Shown piece by piece: positions 33,673 to 43,692 of a DNA stretch of 64,000 nucleotides. How positions within the stretch are numbered: position 1 is the stretch's first letter; each line of letters opens with the position of its first letter. Source of the DNA: Acanthococcus lagerstroemiae (lineage: Eukaryota > Arthropoda > Insecta > Hemiptera > Eriococcidae). The DNA lies in the NCBI GenBank assembly GCA_031841125.1, contig CM063110.1, positions 25,167,626-25,231,625 of the forward strand, given 5' to 3'. The position numbers were made by a program, and so were the translations under genes. Below the pieces are notes generated by a model. It ran no database searches. It was not told the DNA's origin and saw nothing but the letters and a program-made list of their open reading frames with translations.

Positions 33673-34118
33673 ATTCTTGAGTCCAAACATTAAACGCATT
33701 CCTCTCAAAATCATGTTTTTTGAAATTTAATTTTCAAAGTTCTCTGGAAAAGTGAATTTTCCAGCTAGAGACCTCCACTATGGCTCATTTTGAAGGGAAT
33801 TTGATCTAGTTTCTAGAATTGCTCTTATAACTCTATACGGACAACATGGTCCCTTTATGCTTTGCCGTACACAAGTCCAGTGAGTTTGAATGAATTAGTT
33901 GCCTCATTCGGTTTCATTACGGTTGATGCAGTGAAGTGTTGATGTTAAGGATGCTAGAAATACGTGATTTTGATCTTAATTCCCTATACTTACAATTGTA
34001 CAGAACATATAAAATGACTGAAAAGTAGGAATTATTGTTGTCAAAAACACGATTTTCACGATAACACCTGATAAGATGATGCCGAATATTTGTTAAAAGA
34101 ACGAGCCTAGGGAGGTAC
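33673..34118. other. Unassigned spacer
   Basis: No feature recognised. Confidence 0.35.
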
Positions 34119-34196
34119 CGTCAACTGGAGTAATATCGAGTACTCATGACTTGTTGTAGGAGTGCTAGTATCGCTGTCAGTAAAATCAAGTGGGTA

Positions 34197-35125
34197 GGAA
34201 AGAGTGGCCCAAGATGACATAGGTTTTACTTTCACCAATTTTTCGGGCGAACTATTGAAATTTGGAAAAAAAACTAATTGGAACCCAATATAGTACAACT
34301 CTGTGGCTATCATTACCCCTGGGCTACATATTTCTGAAATTTTTTAAATGCTTCAAAATTTGATTTTTTTTTTTAAATTATCAAGTATATCATCTTAGGC
34401 CACATGGTTGATAAGATGACATAGGTATTTTTTTTTTTCAATTCTAAAAAGCAAGAAAAAGGGAAAAGTAAACAAATTTAGTTTTTTTTTCCAAATTAAG
34501 AATTGCTTTACTGTATTACAAAATAAGGTACTAAATCGACTTAAATACATATTTCACTATGGACTTCCTTTTGATGGCAGCAATCACAGATTTCATATTT
34601 TCTTCCCTCCAAGAACTCCTTTCAGTAATTCCGGTGCGATGAGAATTAATCATTTTGTCTGAAACAAGGTATTTCAATTATTAAAATTTTATGAAAGTAC
34701 TCATTTGGTTGTATGTCATCTTGCCCTCCGCTTACTGTGTCATTTTGTTTGCTTCCGTGTCATATTTTCGAAATAGTAAGAAAGAAAAAAAATGAAACTT
34801 AATTTTAAAATGATGTGTAATATGATGTCTCTAAGCTTACCTTTTGCTCTTTCACTTGGAATCATTCTTGACTAAAAATTACGAGAAACGAATTTACCAT
34901 CACTTGTTGATATCTATCTCAAATAAAAATCATACGTCACAAAAAAATGTAAACAGATTTTTTTTTAGCATTACACAGTTGAAAGGCCAGTTTATGGCGG
35001 ATTTTATTCGCTACAGTGCGACCAACATTTGAAGCGAAGAATTGCATTTTTCGCGTGGGTAGTTTTTGAGAAATGGTCATCGCTGTGTCATCTTATCGAC
35101 TATGTCATCTTGGGCAACTCTCCCC
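34197..35125. mobile_element. 929-bp non-autonomous DNA element, TA duplication
   Basis: Terminal inverted repeats GGAAAGAGTGGCCCAAGATG and, as reverse complement of the right end, GGGGAGAGTTGCCCAAGATG extend to GACATAG on both sides. TA flanks the element at 34195-34196 and 35126-35127. The motif AAGATGACATAG is repeated internally (TTGATAAGATGACATAGG near 34411). There is no transposase frame. The end structure resembles the 55380-56365 element. Confidence 0.8.
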
Positions 35126-35192
35126 TAATATGGGACACCGGTGGTAATATTGGTCACTCATGACTTATAGGAGAGTTAGTATCATTATCAGA

Positions 35193-35405
35193 GGGGTCTG
35201 ATTGGCCGAGTGGATAGCGCGCTGGTCTCGGAATCCGGAGGTTCCGGGTTCCAGCCCACGTAGTAACTCGCTATACATTTCGACCTAGGTCGGTTTTTCG
35301 GCAAGAAGAGAAGAGGGCTAAGACAGCCCTAACAGCCTCCCTGACGTCTCTGAGGCGATGCTCGAAAGAGCGGATTCCAGGGCTCGGATTGAGAGCAAAA
35401 ATGAA
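35193..35405 (+). mobile_element. tRNA-derived SINE, copy 2
   Basis: Same family as 28174-28390: head GGGGTCTGATTGGCCGAGTG, B-box-like GGGTTCCAGCCC, body GACGTCTCTGA and GCTCGAAAGAGCGGATTCCA, short A-rich end. I could not find a convincing target duplication, so it is probably older or rearranged. It interrupts the outer 34119-35613 element. Confidence 0.85.
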
Positions 35406-36116
35406 AACCGCCTTTGGGCTATGAAATTCTGTACGCCTTTTCTACGTAAATTTTTTTTTTCAAGCGGGTGGGGCATCGTCTTTCGTTTACCGCCCCGGGC
35501 AGCCTCTAAAAATCTGCCGTCTTGGGCTGAAGCGTCAGCCCATGCTTAAATACAGGCCTGCATGAGTGACCGATATTACCACTCGTGTCCGATATTACCC
35601 CAGAGCTGACGGTAGCAGTAAATCGGTCTATTTTTGCTTTATTTTATTATTACAGCTTTAATCTATGGAGGCTCAGAGATGACCAGCGTTAAGTACATTT
35701 TTAGGACAGGGCTGTTTCTCAAAATACCCCCCCCCCCCTCAAAGAATCCAATTGGCAATGTTTCAGAAAATGTATAATATCATCTGGAAATTGGAAATTA
35801 ACGAGTCAAATGACAGAGTATGCTGAGCGACGAGAAACTATCGCTCACTACATTCTGTCACTTGCTTTCTATATTTCCCAGTATGTTTATAATTGGGAAT
35901 TTGGGAAACTGGAATTCCTGCTGTATATTTTTCCCGGGAAAAGGGGATCTGAAAATTCTTGTTGGTTGTTGTAAAATTTTATTCGGAATCCGAGAAACTA
36001 AACATTGGGAAAAAGGAAATGAGAACTTTTGGGAAACATCTATTTTTTAGGGTTAGCACCCTATTAAAATCAAGTATTATTTTTGAAAGTTCATTGTTTA
36101 TCCCCCCCCCCCCAGT
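35406..36116. other. Unassigned spacer between mobile elements
   Basis: Includes the right end of the 34119-35613 composite, then AT-rich text with C-runs near 35728 and 36102. No gene recognised. Confidence 0.35.
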
Positions 36117-36963
36117 CAGGCCCGTAGCCAGCCTTGCATTTCAGTCCTGGCAAATGACTTAGGAGGCAGGGCAATATTTCAACATTTTTTTATATTTGAA
36201 GGGTAAAGAATCAAAACTCTCGTTTGCCATTTTACTTCAAGGGCGCAAATAGGCAAAATACTGTACACGGGTGCAGGAATATCTTTGCTGCGCCTGTGAA
36301 CGTGGAGTATGTTATACATATCGCACATTCACTGGCGCAGCAAAGATATTCCTGCACCCGTGTAAAGTATTTTGCCTATTTGCGTCCTTGAAGTAAAACG
36401 GCAAATGTGAGTTTTGATTCTTTACCCTTCATTTTATTATTATTTTTTTTTTTAGATTTTGTATTTTTCTTGAAGGAGTACATAGCTCTGAAAACGAAAA
36501 AGAGAAAGCATTATTTTATTTTCATTCATTTTAAAAACAAGACTGTGAAGAATATTGGGAAAAAATTACATACAATATTCACGTCCTGCTCGTCGGTATT
36601 TTTTCTCGATTTCGATGAAAGACGTTACTGATGTCTTTGATGTTCTTTTCAGTTTGGTATATCGCAGAAAAGTAAGCTTTAATTTTTGATTCAAGTTTAA
36701 ATTAATATCAAATTTAAATACAAACACGCAAGTCGCGACGTTCAACTCAGGGAATTATTGATTATTGATAATATTCTTATCGCGAATAATTTTATCATTG
36801 ATCTTCCGAAGCATCGAAGCTTCGAACCTGTGAAGCATGAAGTTAGTGCTGAGCATCAGCTCTGCGTTGCCAGATGATAAGGGTCACTTTTTTGGCCAGC
36901 TAGGGCAAACAGGTTGGTCAACCAGGGCAATGCCCTGATTGCCGTGGCTTAGCTACGGGCCTG
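36117..36963. mobile_element. 847-bp hAT-like element interrupted by a foldback
   Basis: The ends CAGGCCCGTAGCCAGCC and, reverse-complemented, CAGGCCCGTAGCTAAGCC are near-perfect inverted repeats. Flanking octamers CCCCCAGT and CCCTAAGT match at six of eight. A large palindrome (36198-36430) lies inside it. The frame at 36407-36631 is not supported as coding. Confidence 0.75.
36198..36430. repeat. Long palindrome (arms ~100 bp, loop ~33 bp)
   Basis: The left arm (GAAGGGTAAAGAATCAAAAC to TATCTTTGCTGCGCC) is the near-perfect reverse complement of the right arm (GGCGCAGCAAAGATA to TTTGATTCTTTACCCTTC). A related shorter piece (CAAAACTCACATTTGCC, GCGCCCTTGAAGTGAAA) occurs at 49500-49560, so this is a dispersed foldback MITE. 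Confidence 0.88.
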
Positions 36964-36971
36964 CCCTAAGT

Positions 36972-37299
36972 TGTTGGTCTAGTTGTTCAGTGCAATACTA
37001 ATACTGTAACCATAATCGGAGTTTTGATGTCTTGTCTGAAAAAGGGTCCACTTATTAATTAGGTAGATAGGCACTTTTTCTTTTCTAAATGTGTTATCAG
37101 TGTTCGGCGAATCAGTTTTGATTTTGATACTGTACTGATGAGCAAATATCGACCAGCTAGTTTTAAAAGGGCTTTAGATACGACGTGCTTTCAGAATACA
37201 ACAGTTTGGGGAGAAATTTTTCTCGACTAATTGAAATTGGCCAGTGATACTTCGATTAATAGCGAAATCCTCTTGCAATTAGCGTTTAGAGTTCGCGAT
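36972..37299. other. Unassigned spacer upstream of the ds promoter region
   Basis: No repeat or coding signal recognised. Composition shifts toward CpG-rich sequence after 37300. Confidence 0.35.
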
Positions 37300-38439
37300 A
37301 AGGCCGAATTTGTTTCAGTGACGTCACCGTAAGATGGTCCATTGAACCACGCAATCTTGCAGGTCGCAGCCGGCACTTATATTCGACTTTCGCCGGCGAA
37401 AAATGCGCGCACAGGGGGGATGAACGATTCGCGGGCTGACCTTTACCTGCAGACCTACAGGTCGGAATTGCCGCGCTGAAATTGACACAACATTCTTTCA
37501 TTACAGTGACGGATAGTGACCGAAAGGAAAGAAGATATAGAAAAGTACGCGAGAGTGAAACAGAGAGAGCGAGCGAATAAGACGTAAACCATTGCACGTT
37601 GTAGAGAAAGACAAGACTAGAAAAAGTGACGGCTCATAGGTAAATTCGAGTATTCTGTGAACGCGATACTCCGGTGCGCGTGTGTTGGCGAAGAGTAAAT
37701 CGAAAGAGCCGAAGAGGGCGAAGGGAATACGGCCGACGGAGAAAGATAGATCTTCGAAAATGAACGGATAGAAAGAGAGAAAAATTAGAGAGAAAAAAAA
37801 AGAGAATGTTGCCGCCATCTTGAATACTTCTCCAACTTAGGCCCATCTATTTGCGGGCTGTAAAATCTGCCGCCGGCCGAGCATCAACCGGTGGAGTGGT
37901 CGCGCATAGGTGAAGTGATTGTACTATGGAAAAAAGGGCGAAGGGGAGCTCTCCAAGAATGTTTAGTTAACGTTTTGTGTTAAAACTGGTCTTGTATTCT
38001 TCTTCTTCTTCCTTTACGCTGGCGTGTCGAGTGGTAGAGAAAAAGAGTACGGAACCAGTCTCTATATTTTATTCGAACATATTAGTACACGTGTGTCGCT
38101 CGATGCGTTGCGAACGATCGTTTTTTAAATTTATTTTTGTAATGACCACGGTGAACGAGATCTAACCGGTGCTCTAGTGCGAAAATGTCGATCGTTCGGA
38201 AAATTGGTTTCTAAAATTTCGTTTTTTTAAATTCGCGTCCCCCTCCGCCCTTAATTTCGTTCGCCTTATTGTCTCGAGCTGATCGTTTCGGTGGTCGTTC
38301 TCGATGATATTTGTCGCTCGCCGAAAATGTATTCGGGGTAAAGTGTGTCCGAGTTGTGAATTCCGACCGCGAGTTCTTTCTGCGTAGTTCGCCTCGGTAT
38401 CATGTCGGTTATTCATGTATGATAAATAAATTCGCGAAA
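37300..38439 (+). promoter_or_regulatory. ds: Candidate ds promoter and 5' UTR
   Basis: This repeat-free, CpG-richer segment lies immediately upstream of the Dachsous ATG. It contains a perfect palindromic CRE-type site TGACGTCA (37319-37326), GA-rich runs such as AGAGAGAGCGAGCGAA (about 37562) and GAGAGAAAAATTAGAGAG (about 37776), suited to GAGA-factor binding, and several short upstream ATGs with early stops (for example ATG 38326 and ATG 38415). No TATA box or transcription start can be fixed. A spliced non-coding first exon further upstream is also possible. Confidence 0.4.
37319..37326. promoter_or_regulatory. Palindromic CRE-like site
   Basis: TGACGTCA, the full 8-bp consensus for CREB/ATF-family bZIP dimers, in the presumed ds promoter region. 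Occurrence of an 8-mer by chance is possible. Confidence 0.35.
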
Positions 38440-38514
38440 ATGGTGTTCGTTAACAGGTGCGCGTTAACGATGTGCTTGACGGCCCAGTGCCTGATCATCA
38501 TCGCGGCCCAGGGC
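38440..38514 (+). other. ds: Signal peptide of the Dachsous-like protein
   Basis: Residues 1-25: short basic start (N5-R6), hydrophobic core CALTMCLTAQCLIIIAA, then a Gln-Gly-Pro turn where cleavage is likely. The exact cleavage residue is not predictable by eye. Confidence 0.75.
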
Positions 38515-41500
38515 CCCGGACCCGGCGCCAAAAAACGGTCCGCCAACTCGGATGTAGGTTTCGCCACCCAGATGCAGTCCAGAGCCGTCGACACCAAAGT
38601 GCAGTTAGAGATTCTCGAGGGCCAGCCGCGCGGCACCGTCGTCGGCTCCATCCCCGTGAAACCCGGCTTCACCTATCGCTTCAACGAATCGCCCAAAGAG
38701 TTCTCGCTCAACGGAACCACCGGCGAGATCCGCACCACCGTCATTCTAGACCGAGAGACTCTGAAAAACGACCGCTTCGACCTGGTCGTGCTATCTAGTC
38801 AGCCCACCTACCCGATCGAGGTTCGAGTTCTCGTTTTAGACGTAAATGATAACGCGCCCGAGTTCCCAGAACCCACAATTTCGGTGCTATTTTCCGAAAA
38901 CGCCGTCCCGAGCACCAAACTGCTCCTGGACACAGCCACCGACCGCGATATCGGCGTCAACAAAGTTACCGACGACTACCGCATTGTCACCGGCAACACC
39001 GACGACAAATTTCGCCTCGAAGTCATCCGCAATCCGTCCGGCGATATTTCCTATCTGTACCTGCGCACAACCGGCAATCTGGATCGCGAAACAACCGCCT
39101 TCTACCAGCTGAACATCTCCGCGAGAGATGGCGGTGCTCCCACTCACTACGGCTACCTGCAAGTCAATGTCACGGTGTTAGATGTGAACGATAATCCGCC
39201 GGTGTTCGCGCTCAGCGACTACAGCGCCTCGTTGAACGAAAGCTCACCCGTGGGCACCAAAATCCTGCGGGTGATCGCCACTGACGAGGACGACGGCGAT
39301 AACGCCAAAGTGAGTTACTACCTGGCGGAGACAGAGCGCAGGTTCTCGGTAGACGCGGATACTGGTGACATCTTCATCGCCGAGCACCTGGACTGCCCGC
39401 ACCAGAATTGCCCACAGCTGCAGCAACCCAAGCACGGCAAAAACTGTCCCAAGAGCTGTGTGTTCACCGTGTATGCCCGCGACCACGGTTCCCCGCAGCA
39501 GGACGGTCGCGCCTATGTCACTGTTAATCTGCTCGATGCCAATGACCACGATCCGATTATCAAGTTCAGCTACTTTCCCTCAACTGCCTCCTTTGCTACA
39601 GTTGACGAGAATGCCGTGAACGGATCCGTTGTCGCGGCCGTCTCAGTTGTCGATCCAGACGATGGTCTGAATGGCGAGACCACAGTCGCCATTAAAGCCG
39701 GCAATGAACTCCACCACTTCAGAATGGAATCGGGGCAGAGTTTTGATTTAATACGAGTGAATGGTGTACTGGATAGGGAACACATCAACAAGTACAATCT
39801 GACAATAGTGGCGGCTGACAAAGGTACGCCGGCGAAATCAGTAACATCTTTCCTTATCATCTACGTGAATGATGTCAACGACCACGAACCAGTTTTTGAG
39901 AAAAGCGAGTACTCGGCCGTTCTCAACGAATTAGCTCCAATAGGTACATACGTGGCTGGAATTACCGCCACTGATGAAGATTCTGGTGTGAACGCGTTGA
40001 TCTACTACAGCATCGTCTCCGGCAATGATTACCGCTGGTTTAACATTGATCCAGACACTGGATTGGTGACTACCAAGTCGACGCTAGACCGCGAAAAATC
40101 CGGCACTGTTGAATTAAAAATATCGGCTCGCGACGGCGGCCCGAACCCAAAATGGGCGTACACCCAGTTAAAAGTAACCATTTTGGATGAAAACGATGAA
40201 GCGCCCCAGTTCATTCAGTCCGTCATGAATGTGACATTTTCAGAAGACATGCCTGAGAATTCGCTGGTAGCTACTGTCACCGCAGTCGACCATGATCAAG
40301 GTACAAACGGGAGCGTTATCTACACCCTGCACCCGGATACAGTCGCCAAGTACCCGTCTACATTCTCGATGAACTTGATCACCGGCCAGCTGACAATTTT
40401 GAAGAAAGTTGACCGCGAAACTATCCCGTCATACCAGATCAAGGTCATGGCTAAAGATCAAGGCTCGCCGCCGCAGTCGGCCACCGCCACTGTGTTCCTC
40501 TCCCTGCTTGATGTCAATGACAACGTGCCAGTTTTCTATCCCATGTGGTACTTCGCGCGGATCAACGACCAAACTGTTCCTGGAAGCCCCATTGTTAGGG
40601 TGTTTGCCACCGATGCCGACCAAAACGACAAAATCTCCTTTCGCGTTGAAAATGAAGACGACTCGCTGTTCTACATCAACGAGCACACCGGCACCGTGCA
40701 CCTAAAATCGTCAGTCTCGAGTCGGCGCGAAAACGCCTTTCAGCTGGTCATCTCAGCCGTGGACAGAGAAGGCAAGAAGTCAGTTGAAAACGCAGTTGTC
40801 GAAATCGTGAAAAACGCTGCCGACGATGAGATGGCCTTTGAAAATGATAACTATGTTTTCCAGACTCGAGAAGATGATGGTCTGCGCGACGAATACGTCG
40901 AACGAGAGCTGGGCAAGATTAAAATCAGAGCTAGAAACCCGAATTTCGAAAATGTGCGTTATTTTATTGTGTCCGGCGACCCTCGAAAGCTGTTTGATGT
41001 TGGAGAGCGTTCTGGTGTGATTAAGACAAATGGTAAAATTGATCGCGAACAGCAGTCCGCCTACAGTCTGATGGTATTTGCCAAGAGCGGCTCATCGGTT
41101 GTCAAGACCAGAGTGAACATAACCATTCAGGATTTGAATGATAACCGGCCCCAGTTCAGCGGCGAAAAAGATGAGGTAACAATGCCGGAAAATACTGCCG
41201 TCGGCCAGGAGATTTTTCTGGTCAGGGCAAAAGACAAAGACTCGGGTAGCAATAGTCGGATCACATACAGCATCACATCTGATTCGGAGCAGTTCCGCAT
41301 TGCTCCCGACACTGGCGTGATCTACCTCAACAAACCGTTGAAAGTTCCTCCTGGTACTGTCCTGAATGCCGAGGTGAAGGCTACTGATTCTGGCGTTCCA
41401 GCTTTATGGGCGAAACATGCGATCGTAGTCACCATTTTGGATGTCAACGACCATACCCCAGTTTTCGAGAAGACTTCCTATGAAACGTCATTGCCAGAAT

Positions 41501-43665
41501 CAATTACAGTAAACGAGCGTTTCATTCCGGTAGTGGCCACCGATGATGATACCGGCGAAAATGGGGCTCTGTCCTACTCAATCACCAGCGGAAACCAGGA
41601 AGGTAAATTCGGCATTTTCCCCGACGGCTACGTGTACGTGCGCAAGAAGCTGGACCGAGAAGACAAAGATTACTACTGTCTGACTGTTGGCGTAAAAGAT
41701 GCTGGATATCCAGAGCGCAGCTCCAGCGTGCCGTTGATAGTCCACGTTATCGACGAAAACGACAACAAACCAGAGTTCACGAATACCAGCTTCAACTTTC
41801 AGATTAATGAGAACGAGCCGGCTGATACATTCGTCGGCAAGGTAATCGCCATCGACAAAGACGTGGGACGAAACGCCGAACTAACCTACTCGCTGCTCGG
41901 CAAACAAAGCGACTTCATCATCGACTCGAAAAACGGTTTCATTCGCACTGCTCGAACTTTCGATCGTGAGTATCTAATACAGAACATAGGCCAAAATTTC
42001 GTGACTCTCGAGGCGATGGTTTCGGACAACGGCGTTCCTAGACTGCAAGACAAAGTGAAAATTAACATATTCGTAACCGATGTGAATGACAACGCCCCGC
42101 AGTTTCTAAGGCTGCCTTATAAATTATCGCTGTCCGAAAGCTCTCCCCTTGGCACTCAGGTGATCCGTGTTTTTACAACCGATGCGGACGAAGGCCTCAA
42201 TCGAGACGTGTTCTACTTCATAGCCGCCGGAAACGAGGAAAAGCGATTCTCCATTGACAAAGCCACCGGCCAGGTAATCATTGCCAAGCTTTTAGATCGA
42301 GAAAAAACGCCGCGCTACGAATTGACGGTTACCGCGTATGACGCAGGCGCTGTCAGCTTGAGCTCCAATACCACCATCGCCATCGAGATCACTGATGAGA
42401 ATGATAACGCCCCCGTATTTTCGAACGCCGATTCACGTATTGTAATTTCGGAAAACGCGGCTCTGAACAGCAAACTGTACCAGTTTTCGGCCACGGACGC
42501 CGACGCCGGCGTGAACAGCGAAATATCATTCTCAATCGGCTCGGGCAACAGGCGCGAGTCGTTTCAAATCGACCCGGTCAGCGGAGTTCTGTATTTGCGC
42601 AAAAAACTGGACTACGAAGACGTCACCTCGTATGTGCTGAACATCACCGCCTATGACGGTGGAAATCCTCGGCTGGCGACCACTCTGTTGTTTACAGTCG
42701 CCGTCGAAGACTGTAACGACAATCCGCCGGCATTTCCGAGTACCGCCATCGTTCGGCAAATCCGAGAGAACATTCCCATCAACACCCCCATAGTTACCGT
42801 GACCGCGGAGGACCCTGATTCCGGCTTGAATGGTAAAATAGTGTATTCGATTGTGAAACAAGAACCGTCGATGAACGCGAGCAGTTTCCACTTCCAAATC
42901 AATGCTAAGACAGGCGTCATCCATACCCAACTACCCATCGACCGAGAGTCTGTGGACACGTTCCGACTAACTGTTAAAGCGACTGACCAGGCTGTTCTGG
43001 AATCGGATCGGCTGTTCACGGAGAAAATGGTGACTGTGATCGTGGAAGACGTGAATGATAATGCGCCGGTATTTGTGTCGATGAACGCGGCCGTATTGAG
43101 GGGAACGTCCCCCGAAATGCTGGTCATGAATGTCCTGGCAAAGGACTCGGATTCCGGTAGCAATGGTATGGTGACCTACGATTTGATCGGCGGCAGTACC
43201 GACTTATTTTCGATTCAAAGGAATTCAGGAGCGCTGGTTTTGAAACGAGCGATTTTGGAGACGAAAATGAAGTACCAACTGTCTGTGAAAGCTACAGACG
43301 AAGCGGTGCAGTCGGACAGGCGATCGACGGATCAGCATATCACGATTTTGACGCCGGGCAAACGAGAGCTGATCTTCAGCGACGAATTTAGCGGAAACGT
43401 TTATGAGAATGAGCCGATAGGTACGAATATTGTGACGGTGAGTGCGAGGCACAGCGCAAATACCCAGTACGAGATGGAGTACTACATCACAAACGTGACT
43501 GGATTGGGAGAGTATTCGGAGCACCGGATTTTTGATATTGATGCTAAGCTGGGTATTATATCGACGGCTGTGGTTTTGGATAGAGAAGCCGGGTCTGAGT
43601 GGTACGAGGTGGAAGTGTACGCCATCGTGGTCAACAGCGTGTCGCCGATCTCCGATGTCACAAAG
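38440..43665 (+). CDS. ds: Dachsous-like giant cadherin, first coding exon (5' partial gene)
   Basis: It encodes the N-terminal 1742 residues of a large cadherin. In known insects Dachsous sits on the plasma membrane, binds Fat on neighbouring cells and sets planar polarity and Hippo-dependent growth. I chose the ATG at 38440 (A at -3, G at +4), which starts a clean signal peptide (core about residues 7-23). A poorer in-frame ATG lies at 38419. A tribasic KKR (31-33) follows. Cadherin-repeat linkers of the D-x-N-D-x-x-P type are at residues about 134, 248, 366, 478, 583, 691, 898, 1001, 1105, 1214, 1319, 1424 and 1537. Repeats 7 (about 795) and 15 (about 1638) end in degenerate linkers. This gives 15 full repeats and most of a 16th. 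Repeat order and long-repeat features fit Dachsous/DCHS1 rather than Fat. There are no EGF or LamG domains in this part. The exon ends AAG|GTAAGC, phase 0. Confidence 0.9.
39391..39462 (+). other. ds: Four-cysteine insertion in cadherin repeat 3
   Basis: Where repeat 3 should show LDRE or LDYE, the protein reads LDC and continues into a Pro/Gln/Lys-rich loop with Cys at residues 319, 324, 336 and 340 (C-x4-C-x11-C-x3-C). It returns to the normal strand at VFTVYARDHGSP. Cys residues are rare elsewhere in the exon, so paired disulfides in a surface loop are plausible. Confidence 0.7.
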
Positions 43666-43671
43666 GTAAGC
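43666..43671 (+). other. ds: Splice donor after ds coding exon
   Basis: AAG|GTAAGC is a near-consensus 5' splice site. It falls exactly at a codon boundary (after Lys1742) in the middle of repeat 16, where the conserved domain still needs its last strand and linker. Read-through would add only eight residues before TGA (43690-43692). Confidence 0.85.
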
Positions 43672-43692
43672 GTTCTTGACATTTCCGGGTGA

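Larger units (their letters stand above)
34119..35613. mobile_element. Outer composite element with TACCGTCA ends
   Basis: The left end TACCGTCAACTGGAGTAATA and the right end, whose reverse complement is TACCGTCAGCTCTGGGGTAA, are inverted repeats. A TAATATYGGNCACTCATGAC subterminal motif occurs three times, twice directly (about 34131 and 35144) and once inverted at the right end. The element is interrupted by a TA-flanked DNA element (34197-35125) and a SINE (35193-35405). Confidence 0.6.

Noticed and set aside
36198..36430. microRNA precursor
   Set aside because: Arms of about 100 bp with near-perfect pairing and a dispersed relative point to a foldback MITE, not a miRNA hairpin.
38311..38439. 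Extension of the ds frame upstream to 38311
   Set aside because: The frame opens at TTG, not ATG. The added residues show no signal peptide, while ATG 38440 has good context and starts one.
38440..43665. Identification as Fat or Fat-like rather than Dachsous
   Set aside because: The second-repeat layout, the atypical seventh and eighth repeats and the order of linkers fit Dachsous/DCHS1. EGF and LamG domains cannot be tested in this window, so Fat is disfavoured but not excluded by sequence alone.
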